Source of the DNA: JAJFIE01 sp964344255
GTDB lineage: Bacteria; Pseudomonadota; Alphaproteobacteria; Rhodospirillales; Casp-alpha2
Direction: 5' to 3'
DNA length: 64,000 bases
Assembly: GCA_964344255.1 (NCBI GenBank)
Contig: CAYFMQ010000006.1
Span: forward strand, 1 to 64,000
How positions within the stretch are numbered: position 1 is the stretch's first letter; each line of letters begins with the position of its first letter. Positions 17,016-25,437 of the stretch are shown here, one piece after another. Below the pieces are notes generated by a model, which searched no databases, was not told the origin of the DNA, and was given only the letters and a program-made list of their open reading frames with translations. The position numbers and the translations under genes were made by a program.

Positions 17016-17894
17016 TCATATCCTTTTGCGCCAGGATGTATAAAGCAGCTTGAGCATTCTGGCGGCGTTATTGGGGTAGGAAACCCTTGTGTGAAATGGG
17101 TCAAAATCCGATTTCCGGATATTGTTGAGATAAAACCCGGCTAGGACCAGGGGTAGGAAGACATGAATTAAGGCGGGATCGATATCAGCCAGTTGCGATT
17201 TTGATGTAGCCAGGTTCCTCTCTGCCGTTTCCGCTATCTCCCTGACAATTCTTTTAAGCGTTGCTCTTTCCTGTTCGGTAAAAACCAGAGTTTGTGAGGT
17301 TTCGTATTTTAGAAGCAGTGAACGAGGAATCATGCAACGGTTTTGGGCGGAATGTGATGGTATCGCCCTGATCAACCCCGTTGCGGCCCAGGCTATTGCT
17401 GCAGAACGAACCAGTTCATCGTTGACGGAACTCCTGTCTTGCTGGTTTTCCGGGACCGTCGTCAACGACAACTGAAAAAGAGGCACTGTCGTTGCTGCGC
17501 AATAGGACTTCCAGTCATCCATGTCGTCGAAAAGCTCATCGGAAAGATCACGTATACGACTGTCGATCAGGTCATCGAAATGACGGCGGTCCGGAGCGTG
17601 TGATCTGACGAATTCAAAGACCGATCCGGCAATGCCTTCCGGTTTGATCGTACCTGCATAAATGCCTTCAATCTGCTCTTTCCACCACTGAAATCGTATT
17701 TCGCCAAGTATCTTTTCATTGACCCGTTCGCGTATGGCCGCCAGTTCACAATTGAAAGCATAGATCGTCATCAATGTCTGGCGAGCAGGCTGGGGAGCGA
17801 GCATTGAACAGAGGTAGCGGTCGAAATCATGGCGCCGCACATGATCCTCACAGAGTGCAGTGCCGCTTAAATCGGATTCGTTCATTTCAGCCAA
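17016..17894 (-). CDS. Squalene/phytoene synthase-family protein (NDUFAF6-like)
   Basis: Protein of 292 aa of the trans-isoprenyl synthase head-to-head family. The segment TIYAFNCELAAIRERVNEKILGEIRFQWWKEQI matches the alphaproteobacterial and mitochondrial NDUFAF6 type. The Asp-rich DxxxD motifs of true squalene/phytoene synthases are not evident (ELAAIRERV replaces the first), so prenyl transfer is doubtful. Mitochondrial NDUFAF6 assists assembly of respiratory complex I. No carotenoid or hopanoid gene lies nearby. The homologue of another complex I assembly factor (Mth938/NDUFAF3) sits 6 kb away on the same strand. It appears monocistronic. Confidence 0.82.
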   Translation of the reverse strand: MAEMNESDLSGTALCEDHVRRHDFDRYLCSMLAPQPARQTLMTIYAFNCELAAIRERVNEKILGEIRFQWWKEQIEGIYAGTIKPEGIAGSVFEFVRSHAPDRRHFDDLIDSRIRDLSDELFDDMDDWKSYCAATTVPLFQLSLTTVPENQQDRSSVNDELVRSAAIAWAATGLIRAIPSHSAQNRCMIPRSLLLKYETSQTLVFTEQERATLKRIVREIAETAERNLATSKSQLADIDPALIHVFLPLVLAGFYLNNIRKSDFDPFHTRVSYPNNAARMLKLLYTSWRKRI

Positions 17895-18044
17895 AGCGTT
17901 GTTACCAACCTAATACGGGTAATTTGATAACCCTCAATTTGGATATTTTTTCACATTTTATCAATAAGTTGGCAAATAACTTAGTATTTTGCTTGGTATT
18001 GGATTGATGTCTAAAACCATAACACGTATATAGCATGTCAGGTT

Positions 18045-18069
18045 ACGGCAGTTGTTTGTCATCTGCCGT
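18045..18069. promoter_or_regulatory. Inverted repeat upstream of the PuuD-like gene
   Basis: ACGGCAG (18045-18051) and CTGCCGT (18063-18069) are perfect reverse complements with 11 bases between, 49 bases before the start codon. The position suits an operator or a leader hairpin. The flanking 17895-18044 is AT-rich and holds no gene that I can see. Confidence 0.4.
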
Positions 18070-18117
18070 TCAATATCGTTTTGAGTTGCTCTAATAGAAA
18101 TCCTGAAAGGGGGAAAA

Positions 18118-18729
18118 ATGGCCGGTATTCTGACCAATCTTAAATCGACGGTCATCGCGGGTCTGGTTCTGACGGTCGTGATGATCCTTATCGTTGCTGG
18201 ACTGTCAGATTACAGTTTTGGCGTTGACCATGGTTATGCAACCTTCTTCATGCGTTGGCTGCATGTTCTTTCCGGTGTTATGTGGATCGGTTTGCTGTGG
18301 TATTTCAACTTCGTTCAAATTCCCAATATGCCGAACATTCCGGATGAGCAGAAACCTGCAATTGGCAAGGTAATTGCTCCCGCCGCCCTGTTCTGGTTCC
18401 GCTGGGGCGCCATGGGTACGATCGTCACGGGTATCATCCTTGCCGCCATGAACGGTTATCTCGTTGAAGCCATCACCATCGGCGCCGTTGACGGTTTTGC
18501 CGATGCCAGGACCACCGCTATCGGTATCGGTATGTGGCTCGGCACCATCATGTGGTTCAATGTCTGGTTTGTCATCTGGCCGAACCAGAAACGGGCTCTT
18601 GGTATCGTTGAGGTCGATGCTGACACGAAAGCTGCTTCCGCCCGTACAGCCATGCTGTTTTCGCGGACCAACACAATGCTTTCGATTCCCATGCTCTATG
18701 CCATGGTTTCGGCGCAGAACATTTTCTGA
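18118..18729 (+). CDS. Urate hydroxylase PuuD-like membrane protein (lacking the cytochrome domain)
   Basis: Integral membrane protein of 203 aa with about five helices. Motifs of the DUF989/PuuD membrane region include FFMRWLHVLSGVMWIGLLWYFNFVQIP, APAALFWFRWGAM and MWFNVWFVIWPNQKRALG, with histidines and aromatic residues placed as in predicted haem-binding helices. Full-length PuuD enzymes oxidise urate and carry a C-terminal cytochrome c domain; this protein stops before it, so it may be a stand-alone form with a partner or another redox role. AAAGGGGG stands just before the ATG, and a strong terminator follows. No other purine-degradation gene is nearby. Confidence 0.8.
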   Translation: MAGILTNLKSTVIAGLVLTVVMILIVAGLSDYSFGVDHGYATFFMRWLHVLSGVMWIGLLWYFNFVQIPNMPNIPDEQKPAIGKVIAPAALFWFRWGAMGTIVTGIILAAMNGYLVEAITIGAVDGFADARTTAIGIGMWLGTIMWFNVWFVIWPNQKRALGIVEVDADTKAASARTAMLFSRTNTMLSIPMLYAMVSAQNIF

Positions 18730-18749
18730 TCGCTGTTACTCCACAGAGA

Positions 18750-18775
18750 AAAGGCCCGGCTTTTGCCGGGCCTTT
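18750..18775 (+). terminator. Rho-independent terminator (probably bidirectional)
   Basis: The stem AAAGGCCCGGC (18750-18760), a TTTT loop and GCCGGGCCTTT (18765-18775) are followed by more Ts on the plus strand and preceded by As. It therefore can stop transcripts from the PuuD-like gene and from the convergent TMADH-like gene ending at 18800. Confidence 0.9.
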
Positions 18776-18799
18776 TTTATTCTCCTGAATGAAAAACCA

Positions 18800-20863
18800 T
18801 CACAGATACGGGTGGTAGTTTTCCCGCTTGAAGCCAAGCTTCTGGCATTCAGGATTGTCCATTTGCCGGGCATACTGGTGACCTGAATAGGTCGCCATGG
18901 CAATGGTGCCAGGCGCATAGCAATCGCCGATTTCCTCGATGGACTTGATGCCGCGTTCGGCATACTCGCCGGCGCGTTCCTGCAGGGCCAAAACAATTCC
19001 GTTGCGACTGTCCCTCGACGTTACCGGGACGACGGCGTTTGCCCCGATCTCGGTTTCCTTTCCGGAATAGATGCAGGAAAGCGTAGCATTTTCCTTTCCA
19101 ACTTTTGCGAGGTTGTGGGCGACGATGATTTCGACGCCAACGTCCAGCAGGCGCTGCTGGATATGGAACTGCTCTAGCGTATTGATGCTCCACTCCGAGG
19201 CCATTGTCGCCGGGGTAACGTAGGTTACCTTTGCCCCTGACAGTTGCAATTTTTCGGCAATGGCGCTGGCCAGATAATAGTGCTCGTCATCAAAGACGAC
19301 GACACGGCCTGAAGGCTCGCTGCCAATGAGAATGTCATCGGGCGAGATCATGTATGCCCCCTCTTCGACGGCGATTGCATGGCGATTGGTACGCCCAACG
19401 CCATCCGCGCGCCAACTGGCACCGGTCGCGATGGCGACATGTTCAAACCCGTATTCCAGGACGTCATCGGCGCTAAGTTCGCTATCGACATAGGTCTCAA
19501 CGTTCGGCATCTGGCTCAGCATGTATGTGCGGTGGTCGATAACCCGCTTCCATTCGGAAAGTCCAGGAAGTTTGCTTTCCGTCAAGACCCTGCCGCCTAG
19601 GGTGTCGGATGCTTCCGCCAGGACGACGTCGTAACCTCGTTTCCCCAAGGCGAGAGAAGCTTCCAATCCGGCCGGTCCTCCGCCGACGACAAGCACCTTG
19701 TCGCTCGATCCGGCGGCTGGAATGATTTCCGGATGCCAGCCCTTTCGCCATTCTTCGCCCATGGTCGGGTTCTGGGTGCAACGCAGGGGTACGCCCAGGA
19801 AGTCCGCTGTAATGCACTGGTTACAACCGATGCATTCGCGGATTTCATCGACCCGACCCTCGTCGACCTTTTTCGGGAGGAAAGGATCGGCAATTGATGG
19901 CCGTGCCGCGCCGATCAGATCAAGCACGCCTTTCTTGACCAGGCCGGCCATGCGGTCGGGGCTGGTATAACGCCCGACACCGACAACAGGCTTGTCGGTT
20001 ACGCTTTTGACAAAGGAGATAAAGGGCTCCTGCCCCCCTTCCTGGCCGAAGCGGGACGGCATGGAATCGCTTTCCCAGGGCGTGACGTTCACATCCCACA
20101 AATCGGGAATATTTGCGAGCATTTCAACCACTTCACGGCCTTCGTGATCAAAGCGAAGCTGATCATCGCCGTCGGCATCATGGACGGCGTAACGAACCGC
20201 CACGGCGACTTCGTTGTTGGCGACCTCCATGGTCTCTTCAAGGATTTCCTTAAACAGACGGACCCGGTTTTCCAGGCTGCCGCCGTACTCGTCGGTGCGA
20301 TGGTTATAATGGCTGGACATGAAATGCGTCAGCAGCGTCATGGTGTGACCGGCATAAACGTAGATAACGTCATAACCGGCTTTCTTGGCGCGGACCACGG
20401 CATCCCGGTGCCAGCGGCGAACCTCGGCAATGTCATCCTTTGAAAGCCCGCGGGCCTGAATGGGATCCAGATCCTTGATCATTCCCGGTGATGGGCCTAC
20501 GGGGGTGACTCGGCTCAACCGGTTTGGCGAGGATATGCCGTTGATGACCAGTTGGATACCTGCCAGGGCATCGTGTTCGTGCACCTTTTGCGTCATCAAC
20601 TCGTGCGCCGGCAGATCGCTGTCATCCCAGAGACGCATGACAACGAGGGTCGAGAGATCACTGCAGGGATGGATTTCGCATTCTTCCGTGCAGATGACGG
20701 CCCAACCGCCTTCTCCCTTCATGCCGCGCATAGCCGCCATGGATTGAGGCCAGCGGTGTCCCATGCCATTGCAGTGCGGGACTTGATAGAAACGGTTTTT
20801 GGTGGTTTTCGGCCCTATTTTGACAGGCTCGAAAAGGATGTCGTGGTTAGGATCCCGGGACAT
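18800..20863 (-). CDS. Trimethylamine/dimethylamine dehydrogenase-family flavoprotein
   Basis: Protein of 687 aa with three parts: an old-yellow-enzyme-like FMN barrel, a 4Fe-4S site and an ADP/FAD-binding module. The start SRDPNHDILFEPVKIGPK and NRFYQVPHC (C31, the predicted 6-S-cysteinyl-FMN site) are close to Methylophilus TMADH. The iron-sulfur cysteines are CIGCNQC plus a Cys twelve residues later. VLVVGGGPAGLEASLALG marks the nucleotide-binding domain. Catalytic Tyr, His and Asp equivalents are kept (YAGH; WESD), but two residues of the trimethylammonium pocket appear changed, so the substrate may be a different amine. Such enzymes normally pass electrons to ETF; none is seen here. It is divergent from the PEPC-like gene. 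Confidence 0.85.
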   Translation of the reverse strand: MSRDPNHDILFEPVKIGPKTTKNRFYQVPHCNGMGHRWPQSMAAMRGMKGEGGWAVICTEECEIHPCSDLSTLVVMRLWDDSDLPAHELMTQKVHEHDALAGIQLVINGISSPNRLSRVTPVGPSPGMIKDLDPIQARGLSKDDIAEVRRWHRDAVVRAKKAGYDVIYVYAGHTMTLLTHFMSSHYNHRTDEYGGSLENRVRLFKEILEETMEVANNEVAVAVRYAVHDADGDDQLRFDHEGREVVEMLANIPDLWDVNVTPWESDSMPSRFGQEGGQEPFISFVKSVTDKPVVGVGRYTSPDRMAGLVKKGVLDLIGAARPSIADPFLPKKVDEGRVDEIRECIGCNQCITADFLGVPLRCTQNPTMGEEWRKGWHPEIIPAAGSSDKVLVVGGGPAGLEASLALGKRGYDVVLAEASDTLGGRVLTESKLPGLSEWKRVIDHRTYMLSQMPNVETYVDSELSADDVLEYGFEHVAIATGASWRADGVGRTNRHAIAVEEGAYMISPDDILIGSEPSGRVVVFDDEHYYLASAIAEKLQLSGAKVTYVTPATMASEWSINTLEQFHIQQRLLDVGVEIIVAHNLAKVGKENATLSCIYSGKETEIGANAVVPVTSRDSRNGIVLALQERAGEYAERGIKSIEEIGDCYAPGTIAMATYSGHQYARQMDNPECQKLGFKRENYHPYL

Positions 20864-20998
20864 GAAAACTCCAGAAAATCTATGATCAGGTATACGGTAA
20901 CAATAAATTCTCGGAGAAAACCCGCCATATCCCTATGGAGATAGGGTTTTTGCACTCACTGGTGAAGATTTTGCGGATACTACCCCCTACCCGCTGTA

Positions 20999-21027
20999 AA
21001 CTACCCGAATGGTCCGGTAGGGTAGTT
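20999..21027. promoter_or_regulatory. Inverted repeat with CTACCC direct copies between divergent genes
   Basis: AACTACCC (20999-21006) and GGGTAGTT (21020-21027) are exact reverse complements. Two further CTACCC-like copies lie just upstream near 20980-20992. It sits between the TMADH-like gene and the PEPC-like gene and overlaps a possible TTG start at 21026. It looks like an operator for one or both genes. The rest of 20864-21085 holds a weaker hairpin (CCCTAT/ATAGGG near 20935) and no gene. Confidence 0.5.
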
Positions 21028-21085
21028 GTTTACCGCCTCCGCTTTGCGTAAACACGCTCTCACGAAACATAGCACCGCGTACGAT

Positions 21086-24040
21086 ATGAATGATATTGAG
21101 AAAAGCGAAATGGATAATTCACTGCCCGCAAATGGTTTAAACGACAACAAACCAGTGGATGAAGCCCTTGATGGTTACATTAATGATCTGAAGTCCTATC
21201 GGTCTTCGATCAGCGAGGATCCGCAGCTCAACCCGACTGCTCAGGTTGCTTTTCGTATTTCGCGTTCACTGGAAGCAGGCGAAGTTTCCGCAAATGATTT
21301 GGGGAAAATGGCCAAATCTTTGGGTGACCGCGCTTTCGTTCGCAGGGCCCAGCATCTAAGCCAATATGTCGGCGCCGATAGCGACGATGGTTTAAGCAAG
21401 AGACTTGATAAATTGATACAGGCTACATCCGTGATGGCGGATGGCGAGCCGGTTCCCTTCGAGGATTTCAAGGCATTCTGGGAACATGCTCGTGTTGGTG
21501 CTGTTTTTACCGCCCACCCAACTTTCGGTATGTCGAGAAAGTTACGCGAGATTTTGGCCGACATTGCCATAGCAAAAAACGAGAAAGCCAAACGTTCCGC
21601 CATTGATCGGTTGGTTGAGCATGAGCACAGCACTGATCTGGATATAAGCCTGCGTGATGAGCATGATCAGGTCCAAACAGCTGTTTACCGGTTACAGCAG
21701 GCGCTCGATTGGGCCGGGAGCCAGATCCTGGAGCGCGCCGCGGTTATCTGGCCGGAAAAATGGAAAAACCTTGATATTCGGCCCTTAAGCGTCGCGAGTT
21801 GGGTTGGGTATGACCTTGACGGACGAACGGATATCGGTTGGCAACAAATGGTCCGTCTCCGTCTTGAAGAAAAAGCGACACAATTGCAGCGCTATCAGGA
21901 CACGGCAAAGGCTATACTTGCCGATTGCCGGAAAAGCGACCCTGCCTATGATCATGTCGATGCCCTATGCCGGGAAATCGATGTGGCACTGGAAAGAACC
22001 AAAGAGAATGTCGAACTGTTTTCAGGCCCCGTTGACGAGCCCAATGCTCTCGCCGATGCCGCAAATGCCCTAACGGATAAGGACAAACCAGGTCATACGA
22101 CATCCGTTGAGGTCTTTGTTGAACATATCAAAGCGGCCTATGAGGCGTCGGATGACGACGCCCTTGCCCGCCGGCTTGTCCTGTTGCGATCCGAAATGCG
22201 TAACATCGGTCTCGGTACGGCGCATCTGCATTTCAGGATCAATTCAACGCAATTGCACAATGGTTTTACCCGTTTAATGGAACTTGGCGAGGATAAGGTT
22301 TCTCCGAGCCGTATTCAGCTATCCCGCCTTGATGAACTGATCGCAAAGGCGGAGCCGCGAAAGGTCAACTTCCGCTCGCTGATGCACGAAGGCACGACCG
22401 CCATCAGGCAGTTCATCCTGATTGCGCAGATTATCAAGCATATCGATTCTGAAACACCGATCCGGTTTCTGATCGCTGAATGTGAAAGCGCCTATTCGGT
22501 TCTTATTGCGCTCTATTTCGCCCGCCTGTTCGGTGTTGATCACCTGATCGATATCTCACCGCTGTTCGAGACGCCATCCGCACTGGAGAAAGGCGTTCGT
22601 ATCCTTGAACAGCTTCTGGATAACGAACGCTATCATGCCTACGCCCGCCTGAGAGGACGCATCGCCATCCAGACGGGATTCTCCGATGCTGGTCGGTTCC
22701 TGGGCCAGATTCCCGCCTGTCTGGCTATCGAACGACTGCAGATGAAGCTCGCGCGTATGCTCGGCAACCGCGGAATGGAAGGCATTGAAGTCCTGATTTT
22801 CAACACGCACGGCGAGTCCATGGGCCGGGGAGCGCACCCAGAAACCATGGCGGATCGTTTCGATTATGTCCTTACCCCTGCCGTTCGCCAGCAATTTGTC
22901 CGCGCCGGCATTCCCTTGAAACATGAAACCAGTTTCCAGGGCGGTGACGGGTATCTGCCCTTTACCAATGAGACCCTGGCCCGCGCCAGCCTGCTGTGCA
23001 TTCTTGAAAACGCCAGGACCGTTCCTGCCGATGCGCCCTTGGACGTGGTGCAGGATGTCTCCGATGATCAGTTCTATCGCAACACCGATTTCAGTCTTGA
23101 TTTCTTCCTGCACCTGAAGGGGTTCCAGGAAGCCCTGTTCGAGGATGAGGATTACCGGGTGGCGCTGGGCAGCTTCGGCACCAATCTTCTGTTCAAGACC
23201 GGATCGCGCAAATCCCTGCGCCAGCACGAAAGCACCAGCGCCGTCGACAGGGGTAACCCGCGCCAGATGCGCGCTATTCCCCATAACGCCATACTTCAGC
23301 AGTTGGGTTATGTGGCCCATATCGTCAGTGGCGTTGGCTCAGCGGTTGGCGATGAAAAAGACAGCTTTGTCGACATGTGCCAGCATTCGGACAGGGTCAG
23401 GCGGTTCATGGACATGGTCGCCTATGCCAAGCGGTTGAGCAGCCTGAATACCTTGAGCGCTTATGCCCGCCTGTTCGACCCCGGTTACTGGGTTTCACGC
23501 GCCTATTCCGGCGTGGAGGAGGACCACGCCCCGGCCCTTCGCAAGCTGGGCCGCCTGCTTAACACGGACCCGCGGCACGAAGCCATCATGCGCCTTGTCC
23601 ACCACTTGCGCGAAGACGCCATCGACCTCCACGGCATGCTGGACCAATTGTCGCTTAAATCAGGCAAGATGCCTGATGATTCTAGGTTGGAGCTTGACCT
23701 GCTGCACGCGATCAGGCTCGCGCTGATGGAGCACATTTTTCTGTTGGCGGCCCGGGTGCCCGAATTCGCCCCACGCCACGACATTACTCCGGACCAGGTC
23801 ATGGCGCTTGTGTTGTCGATGGATGTTGTTGAAGCCGCCGAACTTATCAAGGAAGTCTTCCCCGGTGAGGGCGTGAGCAGCTCTTCCGCAACCTTTAATG
23901 AGGAAGCCACTTACATGCCGGGCGAATCCGGCGGCTATCTGAACCTGCATCATCACCTGATCGAGCCCATGGTCGATAGTTATGAGATCCTGCGTCGTAT
24001 CAGCGTGGCCGTGTCTCACCATTTCAGGGCGCACGGCTAA
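21086..24040 (+). CDS. Phosphoenolpyruvate carboxylase-like protein with altered active-site motifs
   Basis: Large soluble protein of about 984 aa, in the size range of bacterial PEPC. The first catalytic motif is kept as VFTAHPTFGMSRKLRE (His138 in E. coli numbering). The second, normally GYSDSxKD, reads QTGFSDAGRFLG, so the key Lys is Arg. The third, normally HGRGGSIGRGG, reads THGESMGRGAHPE and lacks the first Arg. GSRP reads GSRK, and MRAIPHNA replaces RAIPW. It is clearly homologous, but carboxylase activity is uncertain. Start choice is weak: ATG 21086 and ATG 21110 lack good ribosome sites, and a TTG at 21026 lies within an inverted repeat. It is divergent from the TMADH-like gene and convergent with Mth938. 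Confidence 0.75.
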   Translation: MNDIEKSEMDNSLPANGLNDNKPVDEALDGYINDLKSYRSSISEDPQLNPTAQVAFRISRSLEAGEVSANDLGKMAKSLGDRAFVRRAQHLSQYVGADSDDGLSKRLDKLIQATSVMADGEPVPFEDFKAFWEHARVGAVFTAHPTFGMSRKLREILADIAIAKNEKAKRSAIDRLVEHEHSTDLDISLRDEHDQVQTAVYRLQQALDWAGSQILERAAVIWPEKWKNLDIRPLSVASWVGYDLDGRTDIGWQQMVRLRLEEKATQLQRYQDTAKAILADCRKSDPAYDHVDALCREIDVALERTKENVELFSGPVDEPNALADAANALTDKDKPGHTTSVEVFVEHIKAAYEASDDDALARRLVLLRSEMRNIGLGTAHLHFRINSTQLHNGFTRLMELGEDKVSPSRIQLSRLDELIAKAEPRKVNFRSLMHEGTTAIRQFILIAQIIKHIDSETPIRFLIAECESAYSVLIALYFARLFGVDHLIDISPLFETPSALEKGVRILEQLLDNERYHAYARLRGRIAIQTGFSDAGRFLGQIPACLAIERLQMKLARMLGNRGMEGIEVLIFNTHGESMGRGAHPETMADRFDYVLTPAVRQQFVRAGIPLKHETSFQGGDGYLPFTNETLARASLLCILENARTVPADAPLDVVQDVSDDQFYRNTDFSLDFFLHLKGFQEALFEDEDYRVALGSFGTNLLFKTGSRKSLRQHESTSAVDRGNPRQMRAIPHNAILQQLGYVAHIVSGVGSAVGDEKDSFVDMCQHSDRVRRFMDMVAYAKRLSSLNTLSAYARLFDPGYWVSRAYSGVEEDHAPALRKLGRLLNTDPRHEAIMRLVHHLREDAIDLHGMLDQLSLKSGKMPDDSRLELDLLHAIRLALMEHIFLLAARVPEFAPRHDITPDQVMALVLSMDVVEAAELIKEVFPGEGVSSSSATFNEEATYMPGESGGYLNLHHHLIEPMVDSYEILRRISVAVSHHFRAHG

Positions 24041-24051
24041 ACGGATTAGTT

Positions 24052-24444
24052 TCAGTCAATCGCGATCAGGGCCGCGGCGGCCCGCCGGTCTTCGGAAAGC
24101 AGGACATTGAACGTTCGGCAGGCGGCGCCTGTGTCCATCCATTCGAGGACGATCCCCTGCTCTTTCAAGGCCCCACGCAGAGGCCCGGGCGGTGCACTGA
24201 AGGTTTCGCCGCAGCCTAAGACCAGGATGTCGATGTCGGCAGCCCGTTCGATGAGGGGGCTCAAATCCCCGGCTGAGATGGTCTCCCCGGTTGGCGGCTG
24301 CCACTGGGCGATCTGGTCGGCATAGATCAGGACGGAGCCCTGATATGTGCGGTCGGCGGAAAACCTGAATCCGCCGTTGCCGTAACCCAGGATCAGGTTG
24401 GACCTGCCCGCTTCGACTGGCGTTATCACGATGCTGTTCGCCAT
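24052..24444 (-). CDS. Mth938-domain protein (NDUFAF3-like)
   Basis: Protein of 130 aa containing one Mth938/DUF498 domain: FRFSADRTYQGSVLIY, then ISAGDLSPLIERAADIDILVLGCGETF and the terminal AACRTFNVLLSEDRRAAAALIAI. The mitochondrial homologue NDUFAF3 helps assemble complex I; the bacterial role is unproven. It follows secF by 21 bases and is the last gene of the yajC-secD-secF unit, an arrangement I recall as common in alphaproteobacteria. Convergent with the PEPC-like gene. Confidence 0.88.
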   Translation of the reverse strand: MANSIVITPVEAGRSNLILGYGNGGFRFSADRTYQGSVLIYADQIAQWQPPTGETISAGDLSPLIERAADIDILVLGCGETFSAPPGPLRGALKEQGIVLEWMDTGAACRTFNVLLSEDRRAAAALIAID

Positions 24445-24465
24445 GGTGCAGACTTAAGCGCCCGG

Positions 24466-25419
24466 TTACGACGTGGCGGGCGCATCCTCTTCGTTTCCGG
24501 CCTCATCGCCGCCGTCTTCCTCCATCTGGGTGCGGTCCAGCTTGAGGTGCATCAGCAGCGGCACGGCGACGCAGATGGAGGAATAGGTGCCGATCAGCAC
24601 GCCGAAGATCATGGCGAAGCTGAAATCACGGATGACCGCGCCGCCCAGGAAGTAGAGCGCCAGCAGTGCGATCAGGGTCGTCAGCGAGGTCATGACGGTG
24701 CGTGACAGGGTCTGGTTGACGCTGTCGTTCAACAGCTCCATCAACGGCTTTTTCTTGTACTTCCTCAGGTTCTCACGGACCCGGTCGTAAACCACCACCG
24801 TATCGTTGATCGAGTAACCGGCAATGGTCAGCACGGCGGCGACCGTGGACAGGTTGAACTCCAATCCCAGCAGTGCAAACATGCCGATGGTGGCGAACAC
24901 GTCGTGCAACAGGGCGGCGACGGCGCCGATGCCGAACTGCCATTCAAAGCGGAGCCAGATGTAGACCAGGATAGCACCGATGGCGAGGCCGACGGCCAGG
25001 ATGCCGTCCATCAACAGTTCCTCGCTCACCTTCGGGCCGACGAATTCCGTGCGGCGGTATTCGACGCTGTCGCCAAGAATGGCCTTGATAGCGCCGACGG
25101 CTTCCTGTTGGGCGACTTCCCCGCCTTCCTGTTTCTGCACCCGGATCAGGACTTCCGTCGGCTCGCCGAATTCCTGGAGCGCAATCTCGCCCAGGTCCAG
25201 GCCGCTCAACTGGTTGCGCATGGCGGCGATATCCGCCGGTTCCGGCGTCTGGATTTCGATCAGGATACCGCCCTTGAAATCGATGCCGTAATTCAGTCCC
25301 TTGGCCAGGAACAAGCCGATGGAGGCCAGCACAAGAAGGATACTGACGGCGAAGAACATCGTCTTCTTCGGCATGAAGGAGATGTTGATGGTGCTTGGGA
25401 TCAGGGTCAGGCCGCGCAT
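24466..25419 (-). CDS. secF: Protein translocase subunit SecF
   Basis: Inner-membrane protein of 317 aa that, with SecD, uses proton motive force to finish protein export through SecYEG. Helix 1 is followed by the family signature GLNYGIDFKGGILIEI. A periplasmic domain follows, then five helices including VAAVLTIAGYSINDTVVVYDRVRENLRKY, typical of SecF. It ends in an acidic tail. It lies 18 bases after secD, so co-transcription is expected. Confidence 0.96.
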   Translation of the reverse strand: MRGLTLIPSTINISFMPKKTMFFAVSILLVLASIGLFLAKGLNYGIDFKGGILIEIQTPEPADIAAMRNQLSGLDLGEIALQEFGEPTEVLIRVQKQEGGEVAQQEAVGAIKAILGDSVEYRRTEFVGPKVSEELLMDGILAVGLAIGAILVYIWLRFEWQFGIGAVAALLHDVFATIGMFALLGLEFNLSTVAAVLTIAGYSINDTVVVYDRVRENLRKYKKKPLMELLNDSVNQTLSRTVMTSLTTLIALLALYFLGGAVIRDFSFAMIFGVLIGTYSSICVAVPLLMHLKLDRTQMEEDGGDEAGNEEDAPATS

Positions 25420-25437
25420 GATGTGATCTCCCTTATC

